Source of the DNA: Microbulbifer rhizosphaerae
Lineage (GTDB): Bacteria > Pseudomonadota > Gammaproteobacteria > Pseudomonadales > Cellvibrionaceae
Length of the DNA stretch: 64,000 bases
Assembly (NCBI RefSeq): GCF_014191725.1
Contig: NZ_JACHWZ010000009.1
Span: 62,001 to 126,000 of the forward strand
Reading direction: 5' to 3'
Below are positions 25,820 through 34,767 of this stretch, in pieces. The translations under genes were made by a program, and so were the position numbers. Numbering within the stretch: the first letter of the stretch is position 1; the number at the start of each line of letters is the position of its first letter. The notes beneath the pieces are model-generated. The model had not been told where the DNA came from, searched no databases, and saw only the letters and a program-made list of their open reading frames with translations.

Positions 25820-26698
25820 ATGTTCAAGAATAAAAACCTTGTTGTACCCGGCCTTTTTACCGCCGCCCTGATTTTCGGCAGTTCGCTCGCCGCCGCCGCC
25901 GATACCACCGAGCTGGCCCCGTCTGGCGCCGCTTTCTACTACCTCGCCTTGGGCGATTCCCTGGCCGCCGGCGAACAGCCCGACGGCAAGGGGGGGCAGA
26001 TTGTCGGGGACGGCTACGCAGAGCGCCTGCTGTCACATTTCGGGCCCGATGTGGAACTGGTCAACCTCGGCTGCAGTGGCGAAACCACCTCCTCGATGAT
26101 CTACGGTATCGGTTCCCGATGCACCTATCCCGGCGCTGTTTCACAGCTCGACGCGGCCGTACAGTTCCTGCTGACCCATCCCGGCCAGGTGATGGCGGTC
26201 ACTCTCAATATCGGCGCTGACAATTTCAGCGGCTGCGAAATCGACGCCCCCGATACCACCTGCCTGGTTCATCAGGCGGCCACTGTCAGCGCAGAACTGC
26301 CACCAATCCTATACGCCTTGCGCCGGGCAGCTGAACCGGAAACAAGGATCGCCGCAATGACCTATTACGATCCCTTTCTCGCCCACTGGCTACTGGGAGA
26401 GGAAGGCCGGTTGCAGGCGGAACTGACGTCTCTCGCGGTCACCAGCTTCAATCTACTGGAGGCGAGCATCTACGCCGCTCAGGGCGTGCGCATCGCCCAT
26501 ATCGGCGACGCCTTCGAAATCCTCAACCAGCAGCCCACCATTTATCGCAGCCGGGTGATGCCAACTAACGTGGTACGCATCTGCCAGTTCACCTGGATGT
26601 GCGAACTCGGCGATATCCACGCCAACGACGCCGGCTACCAGCTGATTGCCGACACCTTTGCCGAGGCGTTGGGGTTGCCGGTTGTCTTTCAGTTCTGA
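25820..26698 (+). CDS. Secreted SGNH/GDSL hydrolase
   Basis: A 292-residue exported esterase/lipase-like protein. A signal peptide (about 1-27, ending AAA) is followed by SGNH block I YLALGDSLAAGEQ (catalytic Ser in GDSL), block II Gly in NLGCSGETTSS, block III NIGADNF (Asn), and block V DIHANDAGYQLIAD with catalytic Asp and His. All four blocks are present, so the enzyme is probably active on an ester substrate. It could be a T2SS client, but that is inference. Preceded by an AAGGAG site. Confidence 0.9.
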   Translation: MFKNKNLVVPGLFTAALIFGSSLAAAADTTELAPSGAAFYYLALGDSLAAGEQPDGKGGQIVGDGYAERLLSHFGPDVELVNLGCSGETTSSMIYGIGSRCTYPGAVSQLDAAVQFLLTHPGQVMAVTLNIGADNFSGCEIDAPDTTCLVHQAATVSAELPPILYALRRAAEPETRIAAMTYYDPFLAHWLLGEEGRLQAELTSLAVTSFNLLEASIYAAQGVRIAHIGDAFEILNQQPTIYRSRVMPTNVVRICQFTWMCELGDIHANDAGYQLIADTFAEALGLPVVFQF

Positions 26699-26737
26699 CC
26701 CGGGTAACACTGAATTTAAACGATTTTCACCCCCGGT

Positions 26738-26770
26738 GTAGGGCGGATAAGCGAAGCGCATCCACCCTAC
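26738..26770. repeat. Interspersed palindromic GTAGGG...CCCTAC repeat
   Basis: A 33-bp imperfect palindrome (GTAGGGCGGATAAGCG ... CATCCACCCTAC) between two convergent genes. A fragment of the same family occurs at 18441-18474. Confidence 0.7.
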
Positions 26771-26776
26771 AAGGTT

Positions 26777-28024
26777 TCAAAAACGATCCACCGCCAGCGG
26801 CCGGATATCCACCTCCGGCCGCCGCCCTTCGACCAGGTCGCCGACAATCTCCGCAGTGATCGCCGCCTGGGTCAGCCCCAGGTGTTGATGGCCGAAAGCG
26901 AAGTAAATATTTTTACGGTTTGGCGCGCGGCCGATCACCGGTAGGGAGTCCGGCAGCGAGGGGCGGAAGCCCATCCAGCGCTGCGCATCGTCCCGCCGCA
27001 GTCCAGGTAGAATCGCCTCTGCGTGCCGATAGAGAATATCCGCGCGCTGGTAGTTGGGCGGGGCTTTCAGCCCGGCGAGTTCCACCGTGCCGGCCAGGCG
27101 CAACCCTTCCTCCATCGGCGTCATCACAAAGGAGCGCTCGAAAGAAACGAGTGGTCGTTTGAGTTCTATGGCGGGATGCGGCAGCATCAGGTGATAGCCC
27201 CGCTCGGTATCCAGCGGCACCCGGTAACCCAACTGCGCGGCCAGGGATTTGGACCAAGCCCCGGCAGCGACAATGACCCGGCGCGCATTCAGGGCGCTGT
27301 TTTCCAATTGCACCGCCACCTCGCCGTCGGCCTGTGGTGTCAGCCGCTGCACTTCGGCACGCTCGAAGGTGCCGCCACCGGCCCGGAAAACCCGCGCCAG
27401 CTCCCGCAGCAGTCGCAGTGGGTTCACTGTGTGCGCGGTATTGGGAAAGTAGAGACCGCCGACCAGGGATTCGCTGAGTGCCGGTTCCAGCTCGCGCAAT
27501 GCGCCGATGTCCAGTTCCTCGATCTCTATACCGTAATCCCGCAACACTGTCACGGTGGCGCGGTGGGCCCTGCGACCCTTTTCCGTCTGGTACAGGGTTA
27601 GCGCGCCGCGCTTGACCATTAAATCCTGCAAACCGGTGCGCGCCAGCAAGCGGTCGAAGCTGGCAATAGAGTGGCGATTCAGCTCGCGCAGGGTGCGGGT
27701 GGAGGCGCGCGCATTGGCGGGCAGCGCGGCCCGCGCGAAGCGCAGCAGCCAAGGCAGCATGCTTGGCAAGTACGACCAGCGGATTGCCAGCGGGCCCAGG
27801 GGGTCCATCAGCATTTTGGGAATCGACAGAATCATCTGCGGGTTGGCCAGTGGCAGCACCGCGTCGGTGGCGAAATGGCCGGCATTGCCAGAGGAACAGC
27901 CGCTACCCGGCTCCGCTCGGTCCACCAACAACACTCTGTCCCCCCGGCTCTGTAACTGCTCGGCAATGGCAGTGCCGATTACGCCGGCGCCGACCACCAG
28001 GGTGTCGACTTCCACGCTGTTCAC
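26777..28024 (-). CDS. FAD-dependent D-amino-acid dehydrogenase (D-hydroxyproline type)
   Basis: A 415-residue DAO-family flavoenzyme. The Rossmann motif DTLVVGAGVIGTAIAEQL is at residues 6-23, and the C-terminal segment MGFRPSLPDSLPVIGRAPN and GHQHLGLTQA complete the FAD site. From its neighbours (proline-type dipeptidase, hydroxyproline epimerase, pyrroline-hydroxycarboxylate deaminase) the most likely reaction is oxidation of cis-4-hydroxy-D-proline to pyrroline-4-hydroxy-2-carboxylate, with electrons passed to quinone. It overlaps the dipeptidase gene by 4 bp. A general D-amino-acid dehydrogenase (DadA type) is the alternative. Confidence 0.88.
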   Translation of the reverse strand: MNSVEVDTLVVGAGVIGTAIAEQLQSRGDRVLLVDRAEPGSGCSSGNAGHFATDAVLPLANPQMILSIPKMLMDPLGPLAIRWSYLPSMLPWLLRFARAALPANARASTRTLRELNRHSIASFDRLLARTGLQDLMVKRGALTLYQTEKGRRAHRATVTVLRDYGIEIEELDIGALRELEPALSESLVGGLYFPNTAHTVNPLRLLRELARVFRAGGGTFERAEVQRLTPQADGEVAVQLENSALNARRVIVAAGAWSKSLAAQLGYRVPLDTERGYHLMLPHPAIELKRPLVSFERSFVMTPMEEGLRLAGTVELAGLKAPPNYQRADILYRHAEAILPGLRRDDAQRWMGFRPSLPDSLPVIGRAPNRKNIYFAFGHQHLGLTQAAITAEIVGDLVEGRRPEVDIRPLAVDRF

Positions 28025-29361
28025 GCCTTTCCCCCGTCGGTTGCGCGAAAGGCGTCGCGGCTCTGGTTTTCTACTCCATCAGCATGGACCACCACGCAAT
28101 CTTCTACGCGTACGCCGCCGTAGCGGCGAAATTCATCCACTTTTCTCCAGTTTACCCGGCTGGCATCCGGGCCCTGCGCCAGCTCCTCCAGCAGCATATC
28201 GCTGAAATAAATTCCCGGTTCAATGGTAAACGCCTGGCGCTCCTCCACCTTGCGCACCAGGCGCAGGAAAGGCGCCTTGGGATCGCGGGGATATTCCTCG
28301 CCGCCGGGACTTTTCAGGTAACCGCCCACATCGTGCACCTGCAGGCCGATAAAGTGCCCCAGGCCGCAGGGAAAGAAGGAGCGGCTGATGCCCTGCGCCA
28401 CAATATCCTCCGGTTCAAGATGTACAAATTCAAAGCGGGACAGCAGCTCCGCCAGGTACAGGTGCGCCCGCCAGTGTAACTCTGCAAAGTCCACGCCGAT
28501 GCGCACCTCATCCACCAGCGCCCGCTGCACCGCGTCCACAGCTTCCACCAGTTCGGCGTATTCACCGTCGCGGTAGGCGTAGCTGCGGGTGATATCGCTG
28601 GCGTAACCCCGGTATCCTGCACCGGCATCGATCACCAGCGAATGGATATCTTCGGACCGTAACAGCTCACGCTCGGCACCGTGGTAGTGCAGTATTGAGC
28701 CGTGTTGATTGACCGCCACGATATTGGCATAGGGCAACTCGCACTCCAGCACCTCGGCGTCGCCCAGGTAGGCATGGTGGATATCCAGCTCGGTACCGCC
28801 GTCGAAAAATACCTCCCGCGCGGCAGTGTGTCCGCGCGCAGCACTGCGGTTGGCCCGGCGCAGGCACTCGATCTCGTAATCGGTTTTATAGACACGCCGG
28901 TAGTGCAGCTCGGCGATGAGTTGCGGTGGATTGATCTGTTCGGCGCGGAATCCGCCCAGCAGTTGAGAGTTCTCGCCGATATATGCGCAGCGCTCCAGAT
29001 CCGCCGGCAGGGCTGCGGAGATCTCTTCCGGCGAGGTGGCCAACACGATATCGAAGTGCTCCACCCAGTAGCCCTCCGGGTCCGTCGGCGGCTTGTGCCA
29101 ATAATCCCGCGGCTGGAAGTAGATCAGCTGCGGCCTGTCCCCGGCGGAAATCACCAGCACTGAATAGGGATGCTCCAACAGCGGCAGCCAGTGCTTGAAA
29201 TGCGGATTGGTGCGGAAGGGGTAGCTGTTGTCGTCCAGAAACGGCACTCTGGGGGCGCCGGCGTGGATCAGCAGGCGATCGTAGCCGCTGTTCTCCAAGG
29301 CCCTGGCGCTGCGGGCGCTCAATTCGGCAATATGTTCGCGGTAAAGCAGATCCAGATTCAT
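28021..29361 (-). CDS. pepQ: Xaa-Pro dipeptidase (M24 metallopeptidase)
   Basis: About 446 residues. The M24 metal ligands are visible: Asp pair in DAGAGYRGYASDITRSYAY, His in LGHFIGLQVHD, Glu in FTIEPGIYF and Glu in VRVEDCVVVH. It fits PepQ-like prolidase, which frees proline or hydroxyproline from Xaa-Pro/Hyp dipeptides, a natural feeder for the cluster. The start is the ATG at 29361 with a strong GGAGG site; an in-frame upstream frame to 29415 runs into the shared operator region. It is divergent from the deaminase gene. Confidence 0.9.
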   Translation of the reverse strand: MNLDLLYREHIAELSARSARALENSGYDRLLIHAGAPRVPFLDDNSYPFRTNPHFKHWLPLLEHPYSVLVISAGDRPQLIYFQPRDYWHKPPTDPEGYWVEHFDIVLATSPEEISAALPADLERCAYIGENSQLLGGFRAEQINPPQLIAELHYRRVYKTDYEIECLRRANRSAARGHTAAREVFFDGGTELDIHHAYLGDAEVLECELPYANIVAVNQHGSILHYHGAERELLRSEDIHSLVIDAGAGYRGYASDITRSYAYRDGEYAELVEAVDAVQRALVDEVRIGVDFAELHWRAHLYLAELLSRFEFVHLEPEDIVAQGISRSFFPCGLGHFIGLQVHDVGGYLKSPGGEEYPRDPKAPFLRLVRKVEERQAFTIEPGIYFSDMLLEELAQGPDASRVNWRKVDEFRRYGGVRVEDCVVVHADGVENQSRDAFRATDGGKA

Positions 29362-29422
29362 TTTTCCTCCGGCAAAACGGCCAGGCGGCATGATTGTTAT
29401 TGACAGTGTTTGCAAACCTTAT

Positions 29423-29438
29423 TTATTGTACACAATAA
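29423..29438. promoter_or_regulatory. Palindromic operator TTATTGTACACAATAA
   Basis: Two 7-bp arms with a 2-bp centre, TTATTGT-AC-ACAATAA, between the divergent dipeptidase and deaminase genes. The TTGT-N2-ACAA core is typical of FadR-subfamily GntR operators, and a GntR regulator lies at 31389-32264. An extra pair ATTGTTATTG / CAATAACAAT lies at 29393-29402 and 29433-29442. Confidence 0.7.
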
Positions 29439-29481
29439 CAATTCAGATTGAAGCGATTTCTTGACCCAACGAGGAAGTATC

Positions 29482-30381
29482 ATGCAAACCAACTGGAGCG
29501 GCGTTTTCCCCGCAGCCACCACCCAACTCAACGCCGACGAGAGCCTGAATATCCCCGGCACTATGGAACACCTGGAAGTGATGCTCAACGCAGGCATCAA
29601 CGGGCTCGTTATGCTAGGCACGGTGGGTGAGAACTGCTCGCTGGGCGTCGAAGAAAAGCTGGAAGTGCTGAGCGCGACGGTGAAACAGGTGGCCGGGCGG
29701 GTACCGGTACTCACCGGCGTGGCCGAATACACCACCACTGGTGCCTGCGCCTTTGCCCGCTCCGCCCGGGAGGCCGGCGTCGACGGCCTGATGGTGCTGC
29801 CGCCAATGTCCTATAAAGCCGACAGCACTGAAGTAACGGCGCATATCCGCGCGGTGGCTGAAGCCACCGACCTGCCAGTGATGATCTACAACAACCCCGC
29901 CTGTTACGGCGTAGACATCTCCGCGGAAACCGTGGCCGAACTGGCCGCGGTGCCCAATATCGTCGCGGTGAAGGAGTCCTCTGACGATCCCCGCCGCCTG
30001 ACCGATATCGCCAACCTGGTGGACGACGACTTTATCCTCTTCTGCGGCGTGGACGACTTGGCCCTGGAGAGCGTCGCGCTGGGCGCCCACGGCTGGATTT
30101 CCGGCTTGGTGAACGCCTTCCCCGCGGAGAACCGCCTGCTCTGGGACCTGGCCACCAGCGGCAACTACGAAGAGGCGCGCAAGCTCTACCGCTGGTACAC
30201 CCCCCTGCTCCACCTGGATACCAAGCCCAAGCTGGTCCAGTACATCAAACTGGCGGTACAGGAGTGCGGCTACGGCAGCGAACTGTGTCGCAACCCGCGC
30301 CTCCCGGTGAGCGGGGAAGAGCGCGAGGAAGTGTTGGGAATGATTCGCAAGGCCATCGCCACGCGTCCGGAGATCAATTAA
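29482..30381 (+). CDS. Dihydrodipicolinate-synthase family deaminase (pyrroline-hydroxycarboxylate deaminase)
   Basis: A 299-residue class I aldolase-fold protein. The Schiff-base lysine is Lys164 in NIVAVKESSDD and the general Tyr is Tyr136 in MIYNNPACYGVD; TVGENCSL forms the carboxylate-binding loop. Its position beside a hydroxyproline epimerase points to pyrroline-4-hydroxy-2-carboxylate deaminase, giving 2-oxoglutarate semialdehyde and ammonia, rather than DapA. The start is the ATG at 29482 with GAGGAAG upstream; an in-frame TTG at 29461 is less likely. First gene of the rightward operon. Confidence 0.88.
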   Translation: MQTNWSGVFPAATTQLNADESLNIPGTMEHLEVMLNAGINGLVMLGTVGENCSLGVEEKLEVLSATVKQVAGRVPVLTGVAEYTTTGACAFARSAREAGVDGLMVLPPMSYKADSTEVTAHIRAVAEATDLPVMIYNNPACYGVDISAETVAELAAVPNIVAVKESSDDPRRLTDIANLVDDDFILFCGVDDLALESVALGAHGWISGLVNAFPAENRLLWDLATSGNYEEARKLYRWYTPLLHLDTKPKLVQYIKLAVQECGYGSELCRNPRLPVSGEEREEVLGMIRKAIATRPEIN

Positions 30382-30426
30382 GCAGCAGGGTTCGGCAGTA
30401 AAAAATATCAGTTGGAGAAATTCACA

Positions 30427-31368
30427 GTGCACAGTATCGAGGTTATCGACTCCCACACCGGCGGCGAACCCACCCGGGTAATCGTCTCCGGCGGCCCGGA
30501 CCTGGGCAGCGGTTCCATGATGGAAAGGCTGCAACGCTTTCGAGACCGATACGAGCACCTGCGCGCCGCCGCCGTGCGCGAGCCCCGGGGCTCCGATGTC
30601 TGGGTCGGTGCCCTGCTCTGCGAACCGGTGGACAGGGACTGCGTGGCCGGGGTGATCTTCTTCAACAACGTCGGCTACCTGGGCATGTGCGGCCACGGTA
30701 CCATTGGGCTGGCGGTGACCCTGGCGCGCCGCGGCTTGATCGGTCCCGGCGAACACCGCCTGGAAACCCCGGTGGGTCGGGTTTCCTTCACCCTGCATAA
30801 CAACAATCGGGTGAGCATCGACAATGTGCCCAGCTACCGCTACCGCAAAGCGGTGCCGGTGGAGGTGGACGGGATCGGTGAAGTTCGCGGGGATATCGCC
30901 TGGGGCGGCAACTGGTTTTTCCTGGTCTCCGGGCACGGCCAGATTTTGCAGGCGGACAATACCGACCGGCTGACCGACTACTGCTGGCGCATTCGCCAGG
31001 CGCTGGAGCAGAGCGGAATCCGCGGCGGTAACGGCGGCGAGATCGATCATATCGAACTCTTCGGCCCGCCGTCGGATACCGCGCTGGCGGACAGCCGCAA
31101 CTTCGTGCTCTGCCCCGGCAAGGCCTACGACCGCTCTCCCTGCGGCACCGGTACCAGTGCAAAACTCGCCTGCCTCCATGCCGATGGCTTGCTAAAAGAG
31201 GGCGAAGTGTGGCGCCAGGAGAGCATTATCGGCAGCGTTTTCGAGGGGCGGGTGCGCCTGCAAAGCGGGCAGCTGATTCCGACGATCACCGGCAGTGCCT
31301 ATATCAGCGCCGAGGCCAGGCTGGTGCTGGAACCGGAGGACCCGTTTATCCACGGTATCCCCGTCTAA
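30427..31368 (+). CDS. lhpA: 4-hydroxyproline 2-epimerase
   Basis: A 313-residue proline-racemase-family enzyme. Both catalytic cysteines are present: Cys88 in [10 protein letters not shown] and Cys239 in [11 protein letters not shown]. That separates it from trans-3-hydroxyproline dehydratases, which have Thr at one site. It inverts trans-4-hydroxy-L-proline to cis-4-hydroxy-D-proline. The start is taken as the GTG at 30427 ([16 protein letters not shown], the usual N-terminus) with GGAG nine bases upstream; a TTG at 30412 would overlap that site. Second gene of the operon after the deaminase. Confidence 0.92.
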   Translation: MHSIEVIDSHTGGEPTRVIVSGGPDLGSGSMMERLQRFRDRYEHLRAAAVREPRGSDVWVGALLCEPVDRDCVAGVIFFNNVGYLGMCGHGTIGLAVTLARRGLIGPGEHRLETPVGRVSFTLHNNNRVSIDNVPSYRYRKAVPVEVDGIGEVRGDIAWGGNWFFLVSGHGQILQADNTDRLTDYCWRIRQALEQSGIRGGNGGEIDHIELFGPPSDTALADSRNFVLCPGKAYDRSPCGTGTSAKLACLHADGLLKEGEVWRQESIIGSVFEGRVRLQSGQLIPTITGSAYISAEARLVLEPEDPFIHGIPV

Positions 31369-31388
31369 CCTGGAAATTGCCTCCTACA

Positions 31389-32264
31389 TCAAGAAGCCTT
31401 CTTCCTGCTGTTCAGATAATCGATCATTCGCGAAACCGCACTCCGCTGCTCGCGAATATGGTGAGACAACGCCTGGCGTGCGCCCTTCCAATCCCGCTCC
31501 AGCAGGCACTCGATAATCTCGCAATGCTCCCGGGCCATTTCCCGCTTCACCTCTTCATCGATGACCGCATAGTTGAACAGGGCATTGTAAAAAGGACTGT
31601 AGCGGGCAAAAAACTCGCGGATATAGCGGTTGCCGCAACGCTCTATCCAGCAATCGTGCAGATCGAAATCCAGTAGCGAGCGGTCTTTGCCCTGCCCCGG
31701 CCGGTTGGCCTTGAGCAGTTGGTGCAGTTCGTCTTCATCGAACTTATCCCGGGCCAGGTCCAGTGCTCTCAGTTCGAGCATTTCGCGGATATCCAGGTAG
31801 TCGTGCATGTCCTGCTCACTGAAGGCGCGCACCCGCCAGCCGCAGCGGGGCACGTGCTCGATCAGCCCCGCACCGGCCAGGCGGGAGAAAACCTGCCGTA
31901 CCACCGTGCGCCCGGCCCCGTACTTTTCCGCTGTGGCCTGCTCGCGCAGATATTCGGTGTCCTGCTGGAGACTGCGCGCAATCACATCCTGGCGGATCTG
32001 CTCGTCCAGTTTCTGATCTGGCGACTCGGACTGCGGCGCCTCCACCACCTGCCCTTTCAGCGCGTCCGGCACCAACTCCAGCCGTCCATTCTCCTTGCGC
32101 CGGATCACCCCCTCCTCAACCAGTTCATCGACAGCGTGGCGCACCGGCGTCAGGCTGACACCGTAGTGGCTGGACATAGCACCCAGGGTAAGTTTGAAAG
32201 GCAACCGTCCCCGCGCATGCAGCGCCGCTTTGACATCGGTCTTGATAAATTCGGTAATGGTCAT
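31389..32264 (-). CDS. GntR-family regulator with two winged-helix domains and an FCD domain
   Basis: A 291-residue regulator. Residues about 1-65 form a GntR-type winged helix (LTLGAMSSHYGVSLTPVRHAVDELVEEGVI). A second, diverged one follows at about 86-152 (YLREQATAEKYGAGRTVVRQVFSRLAGAGLIEHVPRCGWRV). An all-helical FCD ligand domain covers about 158-285, with the metal-site pattern of Asp and His residues. Most relatives have one winged helix. It is convergent with the epimerase gene and most likely controls the hydroxyproline cluster through the palindrome at 29423-29438. Confidence 0.87.
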   Translation of the reverse strand: MTITEFIKTDVKAALHARGRLPFKLTLGAMSSHYGVSLTPVRHAVDELVEEGVIRRKENGRLELVPDALKGQVVEAPQSESPDQKLDEQIRQDVIARSLQQDTEYLREQATAEKYGAGRTVVRQVFSRLAGAGLIEHVPRCGWRVRAFSEQDMHDYLDIREMLELRALDLARDKFDEDELHQLLKANRPGQGKDRSLLDFDLHDCWIERCGNRYIREFFARYSPFYNALFNYAVIDEEVKREMAREHCEIIECLLERDWKGARQALSHHIREQRSAVSRMIDYLNSRKKAS

Positions 32265-32363
32265 TGCGCCAACTGTTGTTATTATCCCGCCGACGGAACA
32301 GGCCCATGGCCTACTCCATACTATCGGAACCCTCTCGTTAATAGATGACAGGCAGTATCGCCC

Positions 32364-33218
32364 ATGTTGGAAAAGCTGAGCAAGCTACTCGACGTCGAAG
32401 AACTGGACAACAATCTGTTTCGCAGCCGTCAGCACGTGGAAAACTACCGCAAGGTACTGTTCGGTGGTCAAGTGCTGGGGCAGGCACTGATGGCCGCCAC
32501 CCGCACCGTGCAGGATCGCCTTCCCCACTCGCTGCACGCCTATTTCCTGCGCCCGGGCAGCAGCGAAATGCCCGTAATCTACGACGTGGACCCGATTCGT
32601 GACGGCGGCAGCTTTACCACCCGGCGAGTGGTGGCGCGGCAGAAAGGCCGGGCGATTTTTAATATGTCCGCCTCCTTCCAGATCCGCGAGCCCGGCTTCG
32701 ACCACCAGAGCCATATGCCCACCACCGGTGTCCCCGAGCCGGAAACCCTGAAGAACACCCAGCAGTTGGCGGAAGAAGCCGGCTTGGCCACACCGCAGAA
32801 TGACCAGCGCCGCTATATGATCGACTTCCGTCCGGTGGACCCGCATAGCTACTTCGGCGACGAGGTACGCGAGGCGCGCTGCATGTTCTGGCTCCGTGCC
32901 GAAGGCGAGATGTCCGACGACCCGGTGGAACACCGCTGCGCCCTCTGCTACGCCTCAGATATGGCGCTACTCGGCACCAGCCTGCAGCCCCACCCCATCT
33001 CCCTGTTCGACCGGCACCTGATGCCCGCGAGCCTGGATCACGCCATGTGGTTTCACAGGGACTTCCGCGCCGACGACTGGCTACTGTATGTGACCGACAG
33101 CCCCTCCGCCAGCGGTGCGCGGGGCTTCTGCCGCGGGCAGATCTTCACCCGCGACGGTGTCCTGGTGGCCTCCACAGCCCAGGAGGGCCTGATTCGGCAG
33201 GTCGACAAAACCCCTTAA
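32364..33218 (+). CDS. tesB: Acyl-CoA thioesterase II
   Basis: A 284-residue double-hotdog thioesterase of TesB type. N-terminal segment LEELDNNLFR/VLFGGQVLGQALMAATRTV is followed by the linker and the C-terminal half with MPASLDHAMWFHRDFRADDWLLYVTDSPSASGARGFCRGQIF, where the catalytic Asp, Thr/Ser and Gln positions lie. It hydrolyses medium- and long-chain acyl-CoA. It stands alone and ends just before the tRNA-Pro promoter. Confidence 0.94.
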   Translation: MLEKLSKLLDVEELDNNLFRSRQHVENYRKVLFGGQVLGQALMAATRTVQDRLPHSLHAYFLRPGSSEMPVIYDVDPIRDGGSFTTRRVVARQKGRAIFNMSASFQIREPGFDHQSHMPTTGVPEPETLKNTQQLAEEAGLATPQNDQRRYMIDFRPVDPHSYFGDEVREARCMFWLRAEGEMSDDPVEHRCALCYASDMALLGTSLQPHPISLFDRHLMPASLDHAMWFHRDFRADDWLLYVTDSPSASGARGFCRGQIFTRDGVLVASTAQEGLIRQVDKTP

Positions 33219-33226
33219 ATCAGTGG

Positions 33227-33254
33227 TTTACAGCCGCGGTGCGGCTGTTATAAT
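33227..33254 (+). promoter_or_regulatory. tRNA-Pro promoter, with a perfect hairpin as spacer
   Basis: -35 TTTACA (33227-33232), a 16-bp spacer and -10 TATAAT (33249-33254), followed by a GC-rich discriminator. The spacer plus its flanks form an 8-bp perfect stem ACAGCCGC/GCGGCTGT (33230-33248), which may also terminate tesB. Confidence 0.75.
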
Positions 33255-33285
33255 GCCGCCCGCTTCGCTGATGAAGCACTGCAGT

Positions 33286-33362
<77 letters not shown>

Positions 33363-33505
33363 TTTTCCCTTCTACTTCTTTATCCATTTCACAATTTTCA
33401 GAACCCGGGCTCCTTCAGGATTCAAGTCACTTGAAAGCCTTGTCGCGGCACCGTTACCCTTGCGCGCTGTCCAACGGTTTCAAGTTCACTGGCTACGGCG
33501 TTCCT

Positions 33506-34744
33506 ATGCTTCCCAGAATTTCTACCCTGCTCCTTACCCTCCTGCTCCCTCTCAGCACACTGGCCAAGACCTATGACCTCCTCTATCGCGTCGGTATAGA
33601 CCAGGACACCGGCCTGGCGGAGGTACAGATAGAACTGCAGGGCGATGAACTGCCGCGGGAGCTGGCGCTGAACCTGGAATCCGGCCGCTACCGCGAAGTA
33701 CGCAGCGAGCAGCCACTGGAACTGACCGACGACCGGGCCATATGGCGGCCGGACGGCCCCAAGGCGACCCTCAGCTACCAGTTCGAGATCGACAAGAAAA
33801 AGGGCCGGCGCAGCTACGACTCCCGCATTACCGAGGACTGGGCAATACTGCGCAGCGACAAACTGGTTCCGTCGATAGCGGCCACTGCCGTCGCCGGCCT
33901 GCGCTCCCGAGCCCGGCTGCAACTGGACTTGCCAGAGGGCTGGTCCTCAGCGCTCCCCTATGACAAGGACGACGATGGCCGCTACAAACTGATCGATCCC
34001 GGCCGCCGCTTTATCCGCCCCAAAGGCTGGATGATCATCGGCCGTATCGGCAGTCGCCAGGATATTATCGCCGGCGTCGACACCATGGTGGCCGCCCCAC
34101 TGGGCGAAGATATCCACCGCCAGGATACCCTCGCCTTCCTCAGTTGGAACCTGCCCGAACTCAAGAAAGTCTTCCCGAAGTTTCCGAGCCATCTTCTGGT
34201 AGTCAGTGCGGGGGACCCCATGTGGCGCGGTGGCCTGTCCGGCACCCGCTCCCTGTACATGCACGCCGACCGCCCGCTGATCAGCGGCAATCGCACCAGC
34301 AGCGTGATCCACGAATTGGTCCACGTAGCCACCGGCATCCGCGGCGACGGGCAGAGTGACTGGATCGTGGAGGGTCTCGCGGAGTACTACTCGCTGGAAA
34401 TCCTGCGGCGCTCTGGGGGTATCAGCCAGCGCCGGTATGACGAGGCCATGGAGAAACTCGCCCACTGGGGAGAGGAAGCCCCGTCACTGTTGGCCAAACG
34501 CTCCTCCGGCCCCATAACCGCCCGGGCCGTGGGCGTCATGCGTGAACTGGACCGGAAAATTCGCGCTGCCAGCGATAACAAGGCCAGCCTCGACGACGTG
34601 GCACAGGGCTTGGCGGAACAGCGCGGCGAGGTCTCCCTGGAACAGTTCACCAAGCTGGCGGAGCAGGCAGCAGGCGCAAAGATAGAGGCCCTGGCCCCGG
34701 AAAAACTGGGGAAGGCACAAAAGGCAGGCAAAAAAAAGCCCTGA
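33506..34744 (+). CDS. Exported gluzincin-type zinc metalloprotease
   Basis: About 412 residues from the ATG at 33506. A signal peptide (about 1-20, LLLTLLLPLSTLA) is followed by a beta-rich N-terminal region and a metallopeptidase domain. The zinc motif is HELVH (His269, Glu270, His273), with a third ligand Glu289 in WIVEGLAEYY, the M1/M61 gluzincin arrangement. The C-terminus is helical and Lys-rich. The substrate is unknown; an aminopeptidase-like or glycyl-type activity is possible. An in-frame earlier ATG at 33431 would spoil the signal peptide. A hairpin overlaps the stop codon. Confidence 0.82.
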   Translation: MLPRISTLLLTLLLPLSTLAKTYDLLYRVGIDQDTGLAEVQIELQGDELPRELALNLESGRYREVRSEQPLELTDDRAIWRPDGPKATLSYQFEIDKKKGRRSYDSRITEDWAILRSDKLVPSIAATAVAGLRSRARLQLDLPEGWSSALPYDKDDDGRYKLIDPGRRFIRPKGWMIIGRIGSRQDIIAGVDTMVAAPLGEDIHRQDTLAFLSWNLPELKKVFPKFPSHLLVVSAGDPMWRGGLSGTRSLYMHADRPLISGNRTSSVIHELVHVATGIRGDGQSDWIVEGLAEYYSLEILRRSGGISQRRYDEAMEKLAHWGEEAPSLLAKRSSGPITARAVGVMRELDRKIRAASDNKASLDDVAQGLAEQRGEVSLEQFTKLAEQAAGAKIEALAPEKLGKAQKAGKKKP

Positions 34745-34767
34745 CGATGGGGGGGAGAGCGTCAGGG
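34730..34767 (-). terminator. Hairpin with a T-run on the minus strand
   Basis: CCCTGACG/CGTCAGGG (34739-34746 and 34760-34767) with an A8 run on its left, giving stem plus T8 when read on the minus strand. Its stop-codon overlap and plus-strand side lack a T-run. No minus-strand gene reads into it from nearby. Confidence 0.55.

Noticed and set aside
29482..30381. dapA (dihydrodipicolinate synthase)
   Set aside because: The fold and Lys fit, but the neighbours (hydroxyproline epimerase, D-amino-acid dehydrogenase, prolidase) point to the hydroxyproline deaminase.
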